The notes under the pieces: model-generated
What the model was told of the DNA's origin: nothing
The model's database searches: none
What the model saw: the letters and a program-made list of their open reading frames with translations, nothing else
In this document: positions 31,172-40,729 of the stretch, piece by piece
How positions within the stretch are numbered: position 1 is the stretch's first letter
Layout: each line of letters starts with the position of its first letter
Made by a program: the position numbers and the translations under genes
Origin: Glaciecola sp. HTCC2999
Lineage (GTDB): Bacteria; Pseudomonadota; Gammaproteobacteria; Enterobacterales; Alteromonadaceae
Direction: 5' to 3'
NCBI GenBank assembly: GCA_949498985.1
Contig: CATECQ010000019.1
Coordinates: forward strand, 1-64,000
DNA length: 64,000 bases

Positions 31172-32161
31172 ATGGATATCTTGTCACGCCAACCACAACC
31201 ATTCAATACTGCACCGGAATCTCGTCTTCACCGGATTTTAGTTGTTGATGATTCTCCCGTGGATCTGCAGTTTATCCTCAATGGTTTATCAGATCACTAC
31301 GAAGTATCATTTGCCACCTCAGCAAAAGAAGCCATCTGCTTAGCCCATCAGTTCCCTCAACCTGATTTAATCTTACTGGATGTTGTCATGCCTGAAACAG
31401 ATGGATATACAACCTGTTCAAAGCTCAAAAATGACGTCAACACTCAGAATATTCCAGTTATTTTTGTCACCAGTTTGCAAGACACGACCGATAAAACCAA
31501 AGGTTTTAATGCTGGAGCAGTTGATTACATCACTAAACCTTTACATCTAGCAGAATTAAATGCTCGAATACAAACGCATATTCGGCTTAAAGAACAATCT
31601 CAATACTTTGAATTCATCGCTAATTTTGACCCGCTAACTCATGTCCCTAACCGACGTAAATATAACGAAACTCTGCATCGTGAATGGGCTCGCTGTATTC
31701 GTTATGAGCAACCTATATCAATCATTATTATTGATATTGATTTTTTTAAACAATTTAACGAACGTCACGGTCATTCTGAGGGTGACAACTGTTTAATTAA
31801 AGTGGCGCAATTGCTCGAAAAACAAGGCAACCGACCCACTGATTTATTTGCACGAGTGGGTGGCGAGGAATTTGTCATGCTACTGCCCGACTGCGACATA
31901 AAGGGGGCAGTTATTAAGGCAGAGAAAATGCTAGCGGTTATTAATAATGCTGAAATTCCCCATGGAGGGGTGGTGGGTCATACCTTTTTATCTGTGAGTT
32001 TAGGTGTCGCGTCCATCTCGCCTAATCAAAGCCAAGATGCAATATCATTATTCCAACAAGCAGATGATGCATTATTTAAGGCTAAACGTAATGGCAGGAA
32101 TCGTATTGCCATCGCCCAAACCAATAACATTGCAGACATAAGTAGACACTCAGCTATATGA
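31172..32161 (+). CDS. Response regulator / diguanylate cyclase (REC-GGDEF)
   Basis: 329 aa; REC domain (ILVVDDSPVDLQFIL, LLDVVMPETDGY) plus GGDEF domain with catalytic GGEEF (RVGGEEFVMLLPDCD). Confidence 0.92.
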   Translation: MDILSRQPQPFNTAPESRLHRILVVDDSPVDLQFILNGLSDHYEVSFATSAKEAICLAHQFPQPDLILLDVVMPETDGYTTCSKLKNDVNTQNIPVIFVTSLQDTTDKTKGFNAGAVDYITKPLHLAELNARIQTHIRLKEQSQYFEFIANFDPLTHVPNRRKYNETLHREWARCIRYEQPISIIIIDIDFFKQFNERHGHSEGDNCLIKVAQLLEKQGNRPTDLFARVGGEEFVMLLPDCDIKGAVIKAEKMLAVINNAEIPHGGVVGHTFLSVSLGVASISPNQSQDAISLFQQADDALFKAKRNGRNRIAIAQTNNIADISRHSAI

Positions 32162-32171
32162 CTTTAAACAT

Positions 32172-32849
32172 TTACTTGATAATAAACGGTATCTCATCGC
32201 GATAATCGATGATACTCGGAAATTCAGTCACCCCTCGGTTGGGTTTTTTGCTATCAGGGTTTTCCACACATAATAGATGTTTAATTCCGTAGGTTTTGGC
32301 CGCGTGTAAAATGGGGATACTGTCATCCACAAATAATGTCGTTTGAGGATTAAAATCCACATCCTGATGAAGTGCTTGCCATAAAGCTTGTGACTCTTTG
32401 GTCACCCCATAATCATGCGTCGAGATAAGACGTGTAATATGCTGATCCAATGCAGTCAGCTCCACTTTCAATGACAAGCCTCCACGATGAGCATTCGTCA
32501 CTAAGATGACATCTTTACCACTGTCTCGTAATGCGTCCAAAAAAGGAATTGTATCAGGACGCATCTGGATCAAGTGCTGAATTTCTCGTTTAGCCGACAT
32601 AATATCTAAGCCGAGTAATGCTTGCCAATAATCTAAACAATACCACTGTAATGTTCCTGCAACTCGGGTTAATTCAGTATCCATAAAAGCTTTAGCCTCA
32701 GACACCGATTGACCTTTTTGAGCTGCTATTTTTTGCGGGATAAGTTCCAACCAGAAGTATGAGTCAAAGTACAAATCTAATAATGTACCATCCATATCTA
32801 ATAGCACTGTCTCAATCTCGTGCCACGGCACTAATGGGTTGGAATACAT
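32172..32849 (-). CDS. yrfG: GMP/IMP nucleotidase YrfG (HAD superfamily)
   Basis: Tracked ORF reaches 33002 but would overlap nudE. ATG at 32849 (MYSNPLVPWHEIETVLLDMDGTLLDLYFD) is the likely start. HAD motifs DMDGT, TNAH, FVDDS. Confidence 0.88.
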   Translation of the reverse strand: MYSNPLVPWHEIETVLLDMDGTLLDLYFDSYFWLELIPQKIAAQKGQSVSEAKAFMDTELTRVAGTLQWYCLDYWQALLGLDIMSAKREIQHLIQMRPDTIPFLDALRDSGKDVILVTNAHRGGLSLKVELTALDQHITRLISTHDYGVTKESQALWQALHQDVDFNPQTTLFVDDSIPILHAAKTYGIKHLLCVENPDSKKPNRGVTEFPSIIDYRDEIPFIIK

Positions 32850-32922
32850 CAACTTTTCCTTATAAATGGGGATGAAACAGGGTATGATAATTTCACTTTC
32901 AGTCATAGTGTAGCGTAATTCA

Positions 32923-33486
32923 TTGATGAGCAAAATAGACCCAAACAAACCGTTACCGACGATCACCGATCGAAGTATTGTTGCGCAAAGTCGATTCTTC
33001 AATGTTGAACAAGTTGATTTAACATTTTCTAATGGTGCAACTCGTCAGTTTGAAAGGATGGCGGGTAAAGGCCACGGTGCAGTGATGATTGTTCCTTTTG
33101 CTGATGATGATCATATTTTATTGATTCGTGAATATGGCGCTGGGACACATGCTTATGAACTTGGTTTTCCCAAGGGTTTGATCGATGCAGGTGAAACCCC
33201 TTTTGAAGCTGCGAACCGAGAACTCAAAGAAGAAGCGGGGTTTGGGGCTCATCACTTATCTGACCTGATGAAAGTCAGTATGGCTCCAACCTTTTTTAAT
33301 GCTAGAATGCATGTTGTCGTTGCCAAGGATTTATATCCGGAAAGCCTCGAAGGGGATGAACCAGAACCGCTAGAAGTCGTAAAATGGCCGCTGGCAAATA
33401 TTGATGAATTATTGGCTCGTGATGATTTTACCGAAGCCCGAAGTATCGCTGCATTGTTATTAGTTGAGAAGCAACTTAGAACTTAA
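32923..33486 (+). CDS. nudE: ADP compounds hydrolase NudE (Nudix)
   Basis: 187 aa; Nudix box GLIDAGETPFEAANRELKEEAGFG; neighbours yrfG and cysQ. Confidence 0.92.
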   Translation: MMSKIDPNKPLPTITDRSIVAQSRFFNVEQVDLTFSNGATRQFERMAGKGHGAVMIVPFADDDHILLIREYGAGTHAYELGFPKGLIDAGETPFEAANRELKEEAGFGAHHLSDLMKVSMAPTFFNARMHVVVAKDLYPESLEGDEPEPLEVVKWPLANIDELLARDDFTEARSIAALLLVEKQLRT

Positions 33487-33538
33487 AAATACATATGGTG
33501 TGTCATGGATAAACACCCATTACTCAGTAGGACCCAAG

Positions 33539-34363
33539 ATGCCTTACCCAGATTTACTTGCCATCGCTAAAGATGCCGCCAAACAAGCCGGCGCTGTTAT
33601 TCTTGATATTTATGATAGTGGTGATTTTACTGAATACAGTAAAGATGATGCATCTCCCGTGACCAGTGCTGATTATAAAGCAAATGAAATTATTACCGCA
33701 CTACTTGAACAACAGACGCCTGATATCCCAATCATGTCGGAAGAATCGGAACATTTATGCTTAGCGGATCGACAAGCATGGCCTCGTTATTGGCTGATTG
33801 ATCCGATCGATGGTACACAAGAGTTCATTGCTCGAAGTGGTGATTTCGCTGTCAATATTGCACTGATTGAGAATAATCAACCCGTCATTGGAGTCATTTA
33901 TTGGCCTGCAGGTGAGAGCCTATATTATGCTTCTAAAGGCGCCGGTGCATTTAAATCCAGTGCCATTGGAGAACAACAGATCCAGGTAAAAGCGTTTGAT
34001 GACCCCGAAAATGATCCTGTTGTTATCGCAATTAGTCGTCGTCAAAAACGAGAAAATGTCTTAAAACGTTTAGACCAAAACCGTACCTACCAAACCTTAC
34101 CTGCAGGTAGTTGCTCACTAAAAGCATGCTTCATTGCCGAAGGAAAAGCCGACTTTTTCATGCGCTTAGGGATTACTGGGGAATGGGACACAGGAGCATC
34201 ACAATGTATTGTCTCAGAAGCAGGAGGTTTAATTCGCTCAGTCGATTTTGAACCGATGTCTTATAACGAGCGTGAATCTTTAGAAAATCCTAATTTTGTC
34301 ATATTAGGTGATCAAGCAGTAGACTGGGAAGAACTTGTTAATTACTATGTAGAAGAATGCTAA
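33539..34363 (+). CDS. cysQ: 3'(2'),5'-bisphosphate nucleotidase CysQ
   Basis: Likely start ATG 33539 (MPYPDLLAIAKDAAKQAGAVIL); WLIDPIDGTQEFIARSGDFAVNIALI and GEWDTGASQCIVSEAGG. Confidence 0.94.
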   Translation: MPYPDLLAIAKDAAKQAGAVILDIYDSGDFTEYSKDDASPVTSADYKANEIITALLEQQTPDIPIMSEESEHLCLADRQAWPRYWLIDPIDGTQEFIARSGDFAVNIALIENNQPVIGVIYWPAGESLYYASKGAGAFKSSAIGEQQIQVKAFDDPENDPVVIAISRRQKRENVLKRLDQNRTYQTLPAGSCSLKACFIAEGKADFFMRLGITGEWDTGASQCIVSEAGGLIRSVDFEPMSYNERESLENPNFVILGDQAVDWEELVNYYVEEC

Positions 34364-34594
34364 TCAAGGTTCAAACTCTTCCTTAAAGCTCTGTGCATCG
34401 ACGATATCAATACTTTCATACAACTCGGAGTAGATTAATAGCGCTTCGCCACTGCGAAGCTTTTCAAGTACCTGCTCTACTTTTTCCTCCGTTGAAAATT
34501 CTTGCTCACCATAGTCAGTTCCCTCTCGCAAAACAAAAGACTCGGCAACGTTATACAACACATCTTTTGTTAGCTCATTAATAGGAATGATCAT
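34364..34594 (-). CDS. yheU: YheU family protein
   Basis: 76 aa; MIIPINELTKDVLYNVAESFVLREGTDYG; overlaps yheT by 4 nt. Confidence 0.9.
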   Translation of the reverse strand: MIIPINELTKDVLYNVAESFVLREGTDYGEQEFSTEEKVEQVLEKLRSGEALLIYSELYESIDIVDAQSFKEEFEP

Positions 34595-35592
34595 CGCTTT
34601 AGCTGCTCATCAATAAATGCAACAATACGTCTACCTAACCAGGTTGTCGTTGCCCATGGCATACCTTGCGCAAACCCCACATGGCCTCCCCTTGGACTAA
34701 ATTCATAAGCCACTTTATCTGATAGTGCTTGTGTAGTAGGTACCACACTTTGATTCATGAAAGGGTCATCTAATGCATGGAGTACTAACGTAGGGACAGT
34801 AATATGTTTAAGAAACTGCATACCTGAGCACTTTTGATAATAATCTTGGGCACTGGCGTAACCATGCAATGGCGCTGTCACGTTTTCATCAAACTGATCA
34901 AAAGTGGTTAAATTATCAATTTGAGCTTCATCAATTCTGACTTTGCCCGAATAATCGAGCATGCTGAATTTTTGCTTCAAGTTCGCACGCATACTGTTTA
35001 ACAGCTTATATTGATATATTTTGGAGAAACCTTCCGCAATCGCTTTTGCGCATTCATCTAAGCGTAATGGTGCTGAAACACTCACACATGCAGACAGTGG
35101 ATTGTTTATCTGAGTCTCACCTGCTAATTTCATAAGCATATTGCCACCTAACGAATACCCAACTCCCACTAAGGGGACATTAGGAAAACGCTGTTGAACA
35201 TGTCCTATGGTATGTAAAGGATCACTGGTTTCGCCACTGTGATAAGCGCGATGAGTTCGATTAGGCATACCACTGCAGCCACGAAAATGCATTAATACCA
35301 CCTGCCAAGGCTTATCCAATGAACTGTGTAACATATCTTGTATGTAATGTGAGTCTTTTGACCCTTCTAACCCGTGAAATAGGATGATAACCGCCTCTAC
35401 ATTCTCAGGCTTCGGCCCCCAAGCTAGATCAACAAAATCCTTGTCAGGCGTTTCAAGTCGCTCTAAGTGAGTATCTACCCACTGACGACGACCAAAAAAA
35501 CGCGGCCAAATAGTTTGTAGATGAGGATTTCGACACCAAGCAGGAGCTGAGTATTGAGCTAAAGTCTTTTGACCAAATTGAGTCGTAAACAC
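34591..35592 (-). CDS. yheT: Alpha/beta hydrolase YheT family
   Basis: 333 aa; WCRNPHLQTIWPRFFGRR, FHGLEGSKDSHY, GYSLGGNMLMKL, RGGHVGF. Confidence 0.92.
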   Translation of the reverse strand: MFTTQFGQKTLAQYSAPAWCRNPHLQTIWPRFFGRRQWVDTHLERLETPDKDFVDLAWGPKPENVEAVIILFHGLEGSKDSHYIQDMLHSSLDKPWQVVLMHFRGCSGMPNRTHRAYHSGETSDPLHTIGHVQQRFPNVPLVGVGYSLGGNMLMKLAGETQINNPLSACVSVSAPLRLDECAKAIAEGFSKIYQYKLLNSMRANLKQKFSMLDYSGKVRIDEAQIDNLTTFDQFDENVTAPLHGYASAQDYYQKCSGMQFLKHITVPTLVLHALDDPFMNQSVVPTTQALSDKVAYEFSPRGGHVGFAQGMPWATTTWLGRRIVAFIDEQLKR

Positions 35593-36143
35593 TAGTTATT
35601 CTCGTTAAGTCGTTGAGTAATTTTGTCGATATGGACCCTCGCAGCATCTTTCAAGGCAATACCCGATAGACATGTATCAATATGATGTGTCATATATGCA
35701 TGACAATTTTCCTGCGCTGGCACAACGACCTGTTGTGATGATTTAATTGAATTCACAATTGACTGGACATCAACCACACGTTCGAGCAAAGACTCAATCA
35801 ACAAAGATTGCTGGCGTTTTTCTGCTATCAATTCATCATGTAAAGCTTGTTGATATGCGTCTTTTTCGGACTTTAATATCATTCTTCGCAATGCTCTCAA
35901 GGGCGCAACATCGTTAGCGTGACTGGCATCTAAACTCAACTGAATATCTATCCACATAGCGTGATTCAACTTGATGCAACGCACATCACACCAAATTGCA
36001 AATAGCACGCCATTAACGTGGCCATGAAAAATATCTTGCCAATCAAGCAGTAATGACTGCAGACCTGCTAAGGCATAAATTTCTCCAGACATCGTCCATA
36101 AATCATCAGCTAATAAGGTTTTAGCTACCGGTGGATGTATCAT
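35592..36143 (-). CDS. TIGR02444 family (DUF2390) protein
   Basis: 183 aa; LWTMSGEIYALAGLQSLLLDWQDIFHGHVNGVLFAIWCDVRC; usual neighbour of yheS. Confidence 0.85.
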   Translation of the reverse strand: MIHPPVAKTLLADDLWTMSGEIYALAGLQSLLLDWQDIFHGHVNGVLFAIWCDVRCIKLNHAMWIDIQLSLDASHANDVAPLRALRRMILKSEKDAYQQALHDELIAEKRQQSLLIESLLERVVDVQSIVNSIKSSQQVVVPAQENCHAYMTHHIDTCLSGIALKDAARVHIDKITQRLNENN

Positions 36144-38095
36144 GAAACAGCCATTTGCTCATGAAACTGTGTTTGCGCTAACTCTAGCGCTTCTTGTGCT
36201 TCACACCACTGTTCTTCAGCTGCGTCATGGCATTGTGTGAGCTTTGCTTGCTCGGCTAAATATTCCGTTAACTGGGCTTTGTTTGCAGTATCATAGATGG
36301 CGCTTTCACTTAATGCTGCTTCCACTTCAGATAATCGAGACTGAGCGTTTTCCATTATTTTTTCACTTTGTGTGATTTGCTGACGTAATTTAGCGGTTGC
36401 TTGTCGAAACTCTGCCTCTAAACGCTTCTGAGCTTTTCGATCTAGCGATGAACCGTTACCAGTAATATTTGATTGCGATTGCTTTTCTGCAGATGCTTGA
36501 GCTTGCTCTATCTGACGATCTTTCTTTGTTTCATTTAACACCCACTTAGTATAATCCTCCAAATCACCACTAAACATAGCGACTTGTCCTGCATCAACTA
36601 AGTAAAAATCTTCACACACTGCTCCGAGTAAGGTCCGATCATGCGATACTAAAACCATTGCGCCAGTAAAACCTTGTAACGCAAAATTCAATGCATCGCG
36701 CATTTCTAAATCAAGGTGGTTAGTTGGTTCATCTAGAAGCAGTAAATTGGGCTTTTGATAAACGATTAAAGCTAAAACTAATCTTGCTTTTTCACCACCA
36801 GACATAGGTTTTACAATAGCAGTGGCTTCGTCACCTTGGAAACCAAAACCGCCTAAATAATCTCGCAGTGCTTGCTCAGTAGCAAATTTGTCTAAACGCT
36901 GCAGGTGAAGTAATGGCGTCGCTTCCATATCCAGCGTATCGACTTGATGTTGTGCAAAATATCCAATATCCAAGCCCTGAGATGTCATATATTCGCCGCT
37001 TATCGGTGGATGAGCTTGGGCCAATAACTTAATCAATGTCGACTTACCCGCACCATTTCGACCCAATAAGCCGATACGACTGCCCGGAACGAGATTCAAT
37101 TTTACTTCATGTAAAATAACAGTCTCGCCATAGCCAACTTTGACCTTTTCCATAGACACTAATGGGTTGGGTAATTTTGCAGGGGGCAAAAATTCAAAAC
37201 TAAAGACACTTTGAGCATGCACAGGCGCTAGCTCTTGCATTTTTTCTAATTGTTTAATCCGGCTTTGCGCTTGTTTAGCTTTGCTAGCCTTTGCTTTAAA
37301 ACGATCGATAAAAGATTGCAGATGCGCTGTTTTGACTTGTTGCTTATCGTATTCTAATTGCTGTAAACGTAACCGTTCTGCGCGCTGACGTTGATAACTA
37401 TTATAATTGCCTTTGTAAGCAATCAGTTGGGAAGATTCAAAAGATAATACGTGTTGAGCAATCGCATCGATAAACGATTTATCATGTGAGATGAGTAATA
37501 GAGTGCCTGGATATTTTTGTAGCCATTTTTCTAACCAAATCACAGCATCCAAATCTAAGTGGTTCGTTGGCTCATCAAGTAACAAAACATCCGAAGGACA
37601 TAATAAGGCCTGTGCTAGATTCAAACGCATTCGCCACCCACCAGAAAAATCGCTCACCGGACGCTGCAAGGCCTCATTACTAAATCCCAATCCGGCTAAA
37701 ATCGTAGCGGCTCGCGCGTTGACATCATACGCGCCCGCATCTTGCAATTGAGCATGCAATTGCCCAATGAGCTCACCTTCCTCTGCCTGTTCGGCCTCTT
37801 TGAGTTGATGTTGTAATGCCTTTAAATGTTTATCACCACTGATAACATATTCAATAGCAGGCGCTTCTGAGTTGGGGGTATGCTGCGCCACCGCAACCAT
37901 TTTCCATTCTTTAGGGATATGATAAGCACCAGTCTCTAAGCTTAGTTGATGTTGTAATAGCGCAAATAAACTCGATTTACCACAGCCATTTGCCCCAATA
38001 ATTGCACATTTTTGCCCCGGATAAATATCCACACTACTCGGCTCTAATAGCGTTTTGGTTCCTCGCATGAATGAAATATTGGAAAGCTTGATCAT
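36140..38095 (-). CDS. yheS: ABC-F type ATP-binding protein YheS
   Basis: 651 aa; two ABC cassettes (IGANGCGKSS, LGRNGAGKST, LLDEPTNHLDL twice), no TM. Confidence 0.93.
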   Translation of the reverse strand: MIKLSNISFMRGTKTLLEPSSVDIYPGQKCAIIGANGCGKSSLFALLQHQLSLETGAYHIPKEWKMVAVAQHTPNSEAPAIEYVISGDKHLKALQHQLKEAEQAEEGELIGQLHAQLQDAGAYDVNARAATILAGLGFSNEALQRPVSDFSGGWRMRLNLAQALLCPSDVLLLDEPTNHLDLDAVIWLEKWLQKYPGTLLLISHDKSFIDAIAQHVLSFESSQLIAYKGNYNSYQRQRAERLRLQQLEYDKQQVKTAHLQSFIDRFKAKASKAKQAQSRIKQLEKMQELAPVHAQSVFSFEFLPPAKLPNPLVSMEKVKVGYGETVILHEVKLNLVPGSRIGLLGRNGAGKSTLIKLLAQAHPPISGEYMTSQGLDIGYFAQHQVDTLDMEATPLLHLQRLDKFATEQALRDYLGGFGFQGDEATAIVKPMSGGEKARLVLALIVYQKPNLLLLDEPTNHLDLEMRDALNFALQGFTGAMVLVSHDRTLLGAVCEDFYLVDAGQVAMFSGDLEDYTKWVLNETKKDRQIEQAQASAEKQSQSNITGNGSSLDRKAQKRLEAEFRQATAKLRQQITQSEKIMENAQSRLSEVEAALSESAIYDTANKAQLTEYLAEQAKLTQCHDAAEEQWCEAQEALELAQTQFHEQMAVS

Positions 38096-38289
38096 AACTG
38101 GATATTTACCTGTGACTTTTACAGGACGAATTATATCACTAATCTATGAATGAAAAATGATCAGAATTTAATTTCCTGTTAACCCAATGGGCGCAAACTA
38201 ACGTATGTAAGTGTCACTAATATCAATTTTACGTATAATACCACAGCAAATCACAGCCCTTTTACCGTTCTTAATAAAGAGTAATTACC

Positions 38290-38493
38290 ATGAGTAACAA
38301 ACAACGCAAACGTTTTATCGCTGGGGCGACTTGCCCACAATGCCGTTCAGTCGATTCAATTATGCTGTATTTTGAAAACAATGTTGAAAAACTACAATGC
38401 GTGAAATGTGATTACAAAGATGTACAATCCAAAACAGATGTGTCTGATCAAGTTGCCAGTAACGCGGATGTCATAGGCGTATTCAAGCCATAA
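38290..38493 (+). CDS. yheV: YheV family putative zinc ribbon protein
   Basis: 67 aa; KRFIAGATCPQCRSVDSIMLYFENNVEKLQCVKCDYKD. Confidence 0.9.
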   Translation: MSNKQRKRFIAGATCPQCRSVDSIMLYFENNVEKLQCVKCDYKDVQSKTDVSDQVASNADVIGVFKP

Positions 38494-38527
38494 ATATTGT
38501 CAAACACAGTGCTTTATTGTTCGATTC

Positions 38528-38552
38528 AGGCCACTTTCAGTGGCCTTTTTTA
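38528..38552 (+). terminator. Intrinsic terminator after yheV
   Basis: Stem aggccact/agtggcct followed by tttttt. Confidence 0.8.
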
Positions 38553-38672
38553 TGCATTAAAAAAACGATTAATACTTTGTGTTTTCAGTCAAATAGGACT
38601 AATCTAATTAATGTAATTAACAAATTATTTACATGTATCGTTTAAACAATATCAATAAAAGGATCGACCTGT

Positions 38673-38906
38673 ATGCCCTTTAATCCTGAACTTACCGCCG
38701 AACTCAACCTTATTTTAAAATTTCCAAGTAACAGTCTCATGCAAGGTCTTAAAATCCATCAAGATGCAGACCCAGAGATAATTAAAGCAGGTAAACGATT
38801 GTTTGATAAAGGTATCGTAACTCAGCCCGATGGGGGATATTTGACCAATCTAGGATATGACTTGGCTGAACACGCTAAAGTCATTCAATCTGCATTGAGC
38901 CACTAA
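38673..38906 (+). CDS. TIGR02647 family protein
   Basis: 77 aa; MPFNPELTAELNLILKFPSNSLMQGLKIHQDADPEIIKAGKRLFDKG. Confidence 0.83.
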   Translation: MPFNPELTAELNLILKFPSNSLMQGLKIHQDADPEIIKAGKRLFDKGIVTQPDGGYLTNLGYDLAEHAKVIQSALSH

Positions 38907-38933
38907 ACCGATAACAATCCACAAATATGAAGA

Positions 38934-39176
38934 TTAATAATGCGGTGGTGGTGTTTCTTCTTCTGGTGAAGCCACATTAGATGGCTGCATTGATTTTAAG
39001 CGCTCGACCATATGATTCATTTTAAACGTCATTTGTGCAATTTGCTGTTGTTGCTGTGCAATTGAATCATTCAACGATTCGATCGTGTCGTCTTGGAAAG
39101 CAACTTTTGTTTCCAAGTTTTCAACACGGGCGTGCAAGTCTTCGACTAATTCTGATGTGTGCTTTAATGATGACAT
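38934..39176 (-). CDS. slyX: SlyX family protein
   Basis: 80 aa coiled coil ending TPPPHY; divergent from fkpA as in related genomes. Confidence 0.9.
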   Translation of the reverse strand: MSSLKHTSELVEDLHARVENLETKVAFQDDTIESLNDSIAQQQQQIAQMTFKMNHMVERLKSMQPSNVASPEEETPPPHY

Positions 39177-39281
39177 GAAAATATGCTCGTTACTGAATAA
39201 AAGAAAACCATTTTACCATGCCTAATGATAGAGTTAATCATCTTTATAGCGTAAACCGACGCTTTAAATAAAAATAACAAA

Positions 39282-39297
39282 AACCGTTTGAACGGTT
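39282..39297. promoter_or_regulatory. Palindromic candidate operator upstream of fkpA
   Basis: aaccgtt-tg-aacggtt, perfect 7-bp arms, in the slyX/fkpA divergent region. Confidence 0.35.
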
Positions 39298-39387
39298 GGA
39301 AAATGAAACGATTTAAAGTAGATTGCATTAGGTCAAATTAATGAATGCATGTTTAAGCATCTACTAGCATAACGGAGAATTAATATA

Positions 39388-40146
39388 ATGAAACAGTCTT
39401 TAGCTGCAATTGCAGTATTATCAGTCTTGGGATTAACTGCCTGCGGCGAGAAAAGTGAAGAAACACAATCAACAACCACGGCAACATCTGCAGCTGAACT
39501 AGACACCCCTATTTCACGTCAGTCATATTCCATTGGGGCAAGCATGGGTTCTTTTGCTTTAAATCGTCAAGAACAGCTTGAAGGTTTAGATATGGCTTTA
39601 GACATGGAAATAGTTCGTAAAGGTTTTAATGATGCCTTAAATGGCGAGCCTGCGATGAGCATGGAAGAAATGCAAACTATCATCCGTAATTCTGACCAAG
39701 AAGTACGAGCAAAACAAGAAGCCATGGCTAAGCAAGATGCAGAAAAAAATATTGCCGCTGGCCAAGCCTACCTAGTTCAAAATGCCGAAAAAGAAGGTGT
39801 TACAGTTACTGAGTCAGGTTTACAGTATGAGGTAATGGTCGAAGGGACAGGTGCAAAACCTGCAGCCACAGATATTGTAAAGGTGCATTACAAAGGTACA
39901 TTAATTGACGGTACCGAGTTTGATTCATCATATTCACGCGGTGAACCGGCTGAATTCCCACTTAATCGTGTTATTCCTGGTTGGACTGAAGGTGTTCAGT
40001 TAATGAGTGAAGGCAGCAAATTTAAGTTTGTTATTCCAGCAGAACTAGCTTATGGTGAACGCGCTACTGGTTCCATCACGCCTAACTCAACACTTATTTT
40101 TGAGGTTGAACTACTTGACATTCTTAATGATGAAGCTGAAAAATAA
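39388..40146 (+). CDS. fkpA: FKBP-type peptidyl-prolyl isomerase
   Basis: 252 aa; lipoprotein-like signal (LGLTACGE) and FKBP domain VKVHYKGTLIDGTEFDSSYSRGEPAEFPLNRVIPGWTEGVQLM. Confidence 0.92.
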   Translation: MKQSLAAIAVLSVLGLTACGEKSEETQSTTTATSAAELDTPISRQSYSIGASMGSFALNRQEQLEGLDMALDMEIVRKGFNDALNGEPAMSMEEMQTIIRNSDQEVRAKQEAMAKQDAEKNIAAGQAYLVQNAEKEGVTVTESGLQYEVMVEGTGAKPAATDIVKVHYKGTLIDGTEFDSSYSRGEPAEFPLNRVIPGWTEGVQLMSEGSKFKFVIPAELAYGERATGSITPNSTLIFEVELLDILNDEAEK

Positions 40147-40169
40147 GCTTATCTAGAGTCACCCGACAA

Positions 40170-40194
40170 AACCCGCTTTTAGGCGGGTTTTTTT
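40170..40194 (+). terminator. Intrinsic terminator after fkpA
   Basis: aacccgc-ttttag-gcgggtt followed by ttttt. Confidence 0.9.
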
Positions 40195-40221
40195 ATACAT
40201 TACATGATTAATTTGCATGAG

Positions 40222-40707
40222 TTAATCAATAAGACTCACTTGCAGTGAGACGATTTTTTCAGGATGGTGCATTAACGTCGAGACTTCTTGAAAACCCCAT
40301 GAACGATGGAAGTGTAATGACGGTTCATTCGGTGGAGCAATATCTATTTCTGCGCATAATTGGTGAATGTGGTTTTGTTTTGCATCGTTGATAAGGTGCT
40401 GATAAAGAGTCTGTCCAAGTTTCTGCCCACGGTAATCCGCGTGTACGACGACCCTATCAATATAATAAAAATCACTATAATGCGTATCAAACCATTGGTA
40501 GTTAATACTGCTGTATTCACTCTTTGGCCCCAACACAACGAGAAAGGCTGCAACTACACCTTCTATCTCTATGACAGTCTTTAAAATGGCTTGTTCAAGT
40601 AATTTGATCAATTGTGTGCCATTGAGCGGACTGAGTACGGTGACTGATGCAAGATTTAGAGCCAGAATGCTATCATGATCTGAAGGCTGTATTGGACGGA
40701 TATGCAT
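40222..40707 (-). CDS. GNAT family N-acetyltransferase
   Basis: 161 aa; HIRPIQPSDHDSILALN, VVHADYRGQKLGQTLYQHLI, acetyl-CoA-binding motif pattern. Confidence 0.87.
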   Translation of the reverse strand: MHIRPIQPSDHDSILALNLASVTVLSPLNGTQLIKLLEQAILKTVIEIEGVVAAFLVVLGPKSEYSSINYQWFDTHYSDFYYIDRVVVHADYRGQKLGQTLYQHLINDAKQNHIHQLCAEIDIAPPNEPSLHFHRSWGFQEVSTLMHHPEKIVSLQVSLID

Positions 40708-40729
40708 GGATTATACTCGCTTAGTTTGC

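Noticed and set aside
32850-33002. 51-aa N-terminal extension of the yrfG ORF
   Set aside because: Would overlap the divergent nudE start and adds no recognisable sequence; ATG at 32849 fits the family.
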